Shown here one piece after another: positions 5,054-5,617 of a stretch of 5,617 nucleotides of DNA (the first letter of the stretch is position 1; every line of letters starts with the position of its first letter). A program made the translations under genes and the position numbers. Source of the DNA: an uncultured Calothrix sp. (GTDB lineage: Bacteria > Cyanobacteriota > Cyanobacteriia > Cyanobacteriales > Nostocaceae); NCBI GenBank assembly GCA_937884685.1, contig CAKZYM010000604.1, positions 1-5,617 on the forward strand, read 5' to 3'. The notes under the pieces were generated by a model. The model did no database searches. It was not told where the DNA came from and saw nothing but the letters and a program-made list of their open reading frames with translations.

Positions 5054-5617
5054 CTAATGACTTTTGCGTCTAATTAATGTTGGCTGGTCTGCCTGTGAAG
5101 ATATATGATTGTTTTTATGAGATATTTTTGCAGTGACAGAACTCTTTTGATTGAATTGATTTGTTAACATCAAATCTGGATTTTCACTAATTATTTGTGA
5201 TAAAACTGAATAGTGTTCCTCTTCTTTTAAATCTAAATTCGAGCGTATTTGCTTTAGCATTTCAAAACTATCAGCAGATGTAAAAGTATTATTTACTAAA
5301 CCATCTTGAAATATTGCTTTATAAATTTGCCAGCGCTCCTTTTCTCGTAACTTTGGTATTACTGAAGCAAGAATAAATAATTCGTCCGATGTTAATTCAT
5401 TTAAGGAGCGTTGATTTAGCAATGAAGATAAATCAATTGGTAACTTCTCAAGCTGACGGCGAAAACTATGAGCTAAACTATCTTTTTTGTACTTTTCCTC
5501 ACTATAATTCCAATTACGAACTAACCACAAAGCACTAACTAATACTACAGCAGCATTAAATAATAATTGTAAGACAATAGGTAATCGAAGAAGTTCCGGA
5601 CGACCTCCATATATAAA
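5054..5617 (-). CDS. Unrecognised membrane-anchored protein, N-terminus beyond window edge
   Basis: The frame ends at TAG (5056-5054) and stays open to the right edge, giving 187 visible residues with no start inside. A TTG at 5530 is not the real start: the 29 codons before it are open and encode GGRPELL followed by a hydrophobic helix (visible residues about 12-34, ending in LWLVRNW). This helix is presumably membrane-spanning and would be split by starting at the TTG. After it come a charged helix (38-58), a compact helical domain (about 62-150, with LTSDELFILASVIPKL, RWQIYKAIF and EEEHYSVLSQI) and a polar Ser/Lys/Asn-rich tail (152-187) ending RRKSH. I do not recognise the family. From memory, helical segments of the type LR..L.L..EEH..VL occur in some cyanobacterial membrane signalling or redox proteins, but I cannot confirm this. 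It shares direction with the FHA-reductase gene and lies 137 bases upstream, so a functional link is possible. Confidence is high that it is coding and low for any role. Confidence 0.75.
   Translation of the reverse strand, partial: FIYGGRPELLRLPIVLQLLFNAAVVLVSALWLVRNWNYSEEKYKKDSLAHSFRRQLEKLPIDLSSLLNQRSLNELTSDELFILASVIPKLREKERWQIYKAIFQDGLVNNTFTSADSFEMLKQIRSNLDLKEEEHYSVLSQIISENPDLMLTNQFNQKSSVTAKISHKNNHISSQADQPTLIRRKSH

Noticed and set aside
5528..5530. TTG as start of the rightmost gene
   Set aside because: The frame is open for 29 more codons to the window edge, and those codons form most of a membrane helix that the TTG start would split.
1..5617. CRISPR array, tRNA, rRNA or insertion sequence
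   Set aside because: No regularly spaced repeats, cloverleaf-like sequence, rRNA-like sequence or transposase motifs were seen on either strand.

Overview
The window looks like cyanobacterial chromosome, probably from an AT-rich filamentous species. Three things point there: a DUF928 protein, a CHAT-CHASE2 fusion whose amino-terminal style (KLVVLKLDGDL) I know from cyanobacteria, and one HIP1 octamer (GCGATCGC, 2214-2221). The genus is not determinable by eye. All four supported genes lie on the minus strand, so transcription runs from high to low coordinates. The genes at both ends run off the window.

In transcription order: (1) 5617-5054 is the 3' part of a gene for a membrane-anchored protein with one visible transmembrane helix, a small helical domain and a polar tail. 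I do not recognise its family. (2) A 137-base gap (5053-4917) holds a possible promoter, a TTAAGG-N8-CCTTAA dyad and a palindrome touching the next start codon. (3) 4916-3462 encodes a three-part fusion: FHA phosphothreonine-binding domain, FAD/NAD(P)H ferredoxin-reductase-type module, and a C-terminal [2Fe-2S] ferredoxin domain. (4) Directly behind it, 3423-1126 (or from a GTG at 3465, overlapping the previous stop as GTGA) encodes a transmembrane protein with a cytoplasmic CHAT caspase-like domain that keeps its His/Cys pair, an extracytoplasmic CHASE2 sensor domain and three final membrane helices. (5) A 350-base noncoding stretch (1125-776) carries a strong GC-rich palindrome that looks like a dispersed cyanobacterial repeat, two weaker hairpins and a possible promoter for the next gene. 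(6) 775 to the left edge encodes an exported DUF928 protein, cut off at its C-terminus.

The FHA-reductase and CHAT-CHASE2 genes are almost certainly co-transcribed. Together they suggest a signalling unit: CHASE2 senses something outside the membrane, CHAT is a candidate protease output inside, and the FHA-reductase is an electron-transfer enzyme that can dock on phosphothreonine. CHAT, CHASE2 and DUF928 genes are, from memory, frequent neighbours in cyanobacteria. The FHA-redox partner is the less expected element. A functional link between these proteins is inference from gene order and domain content only.
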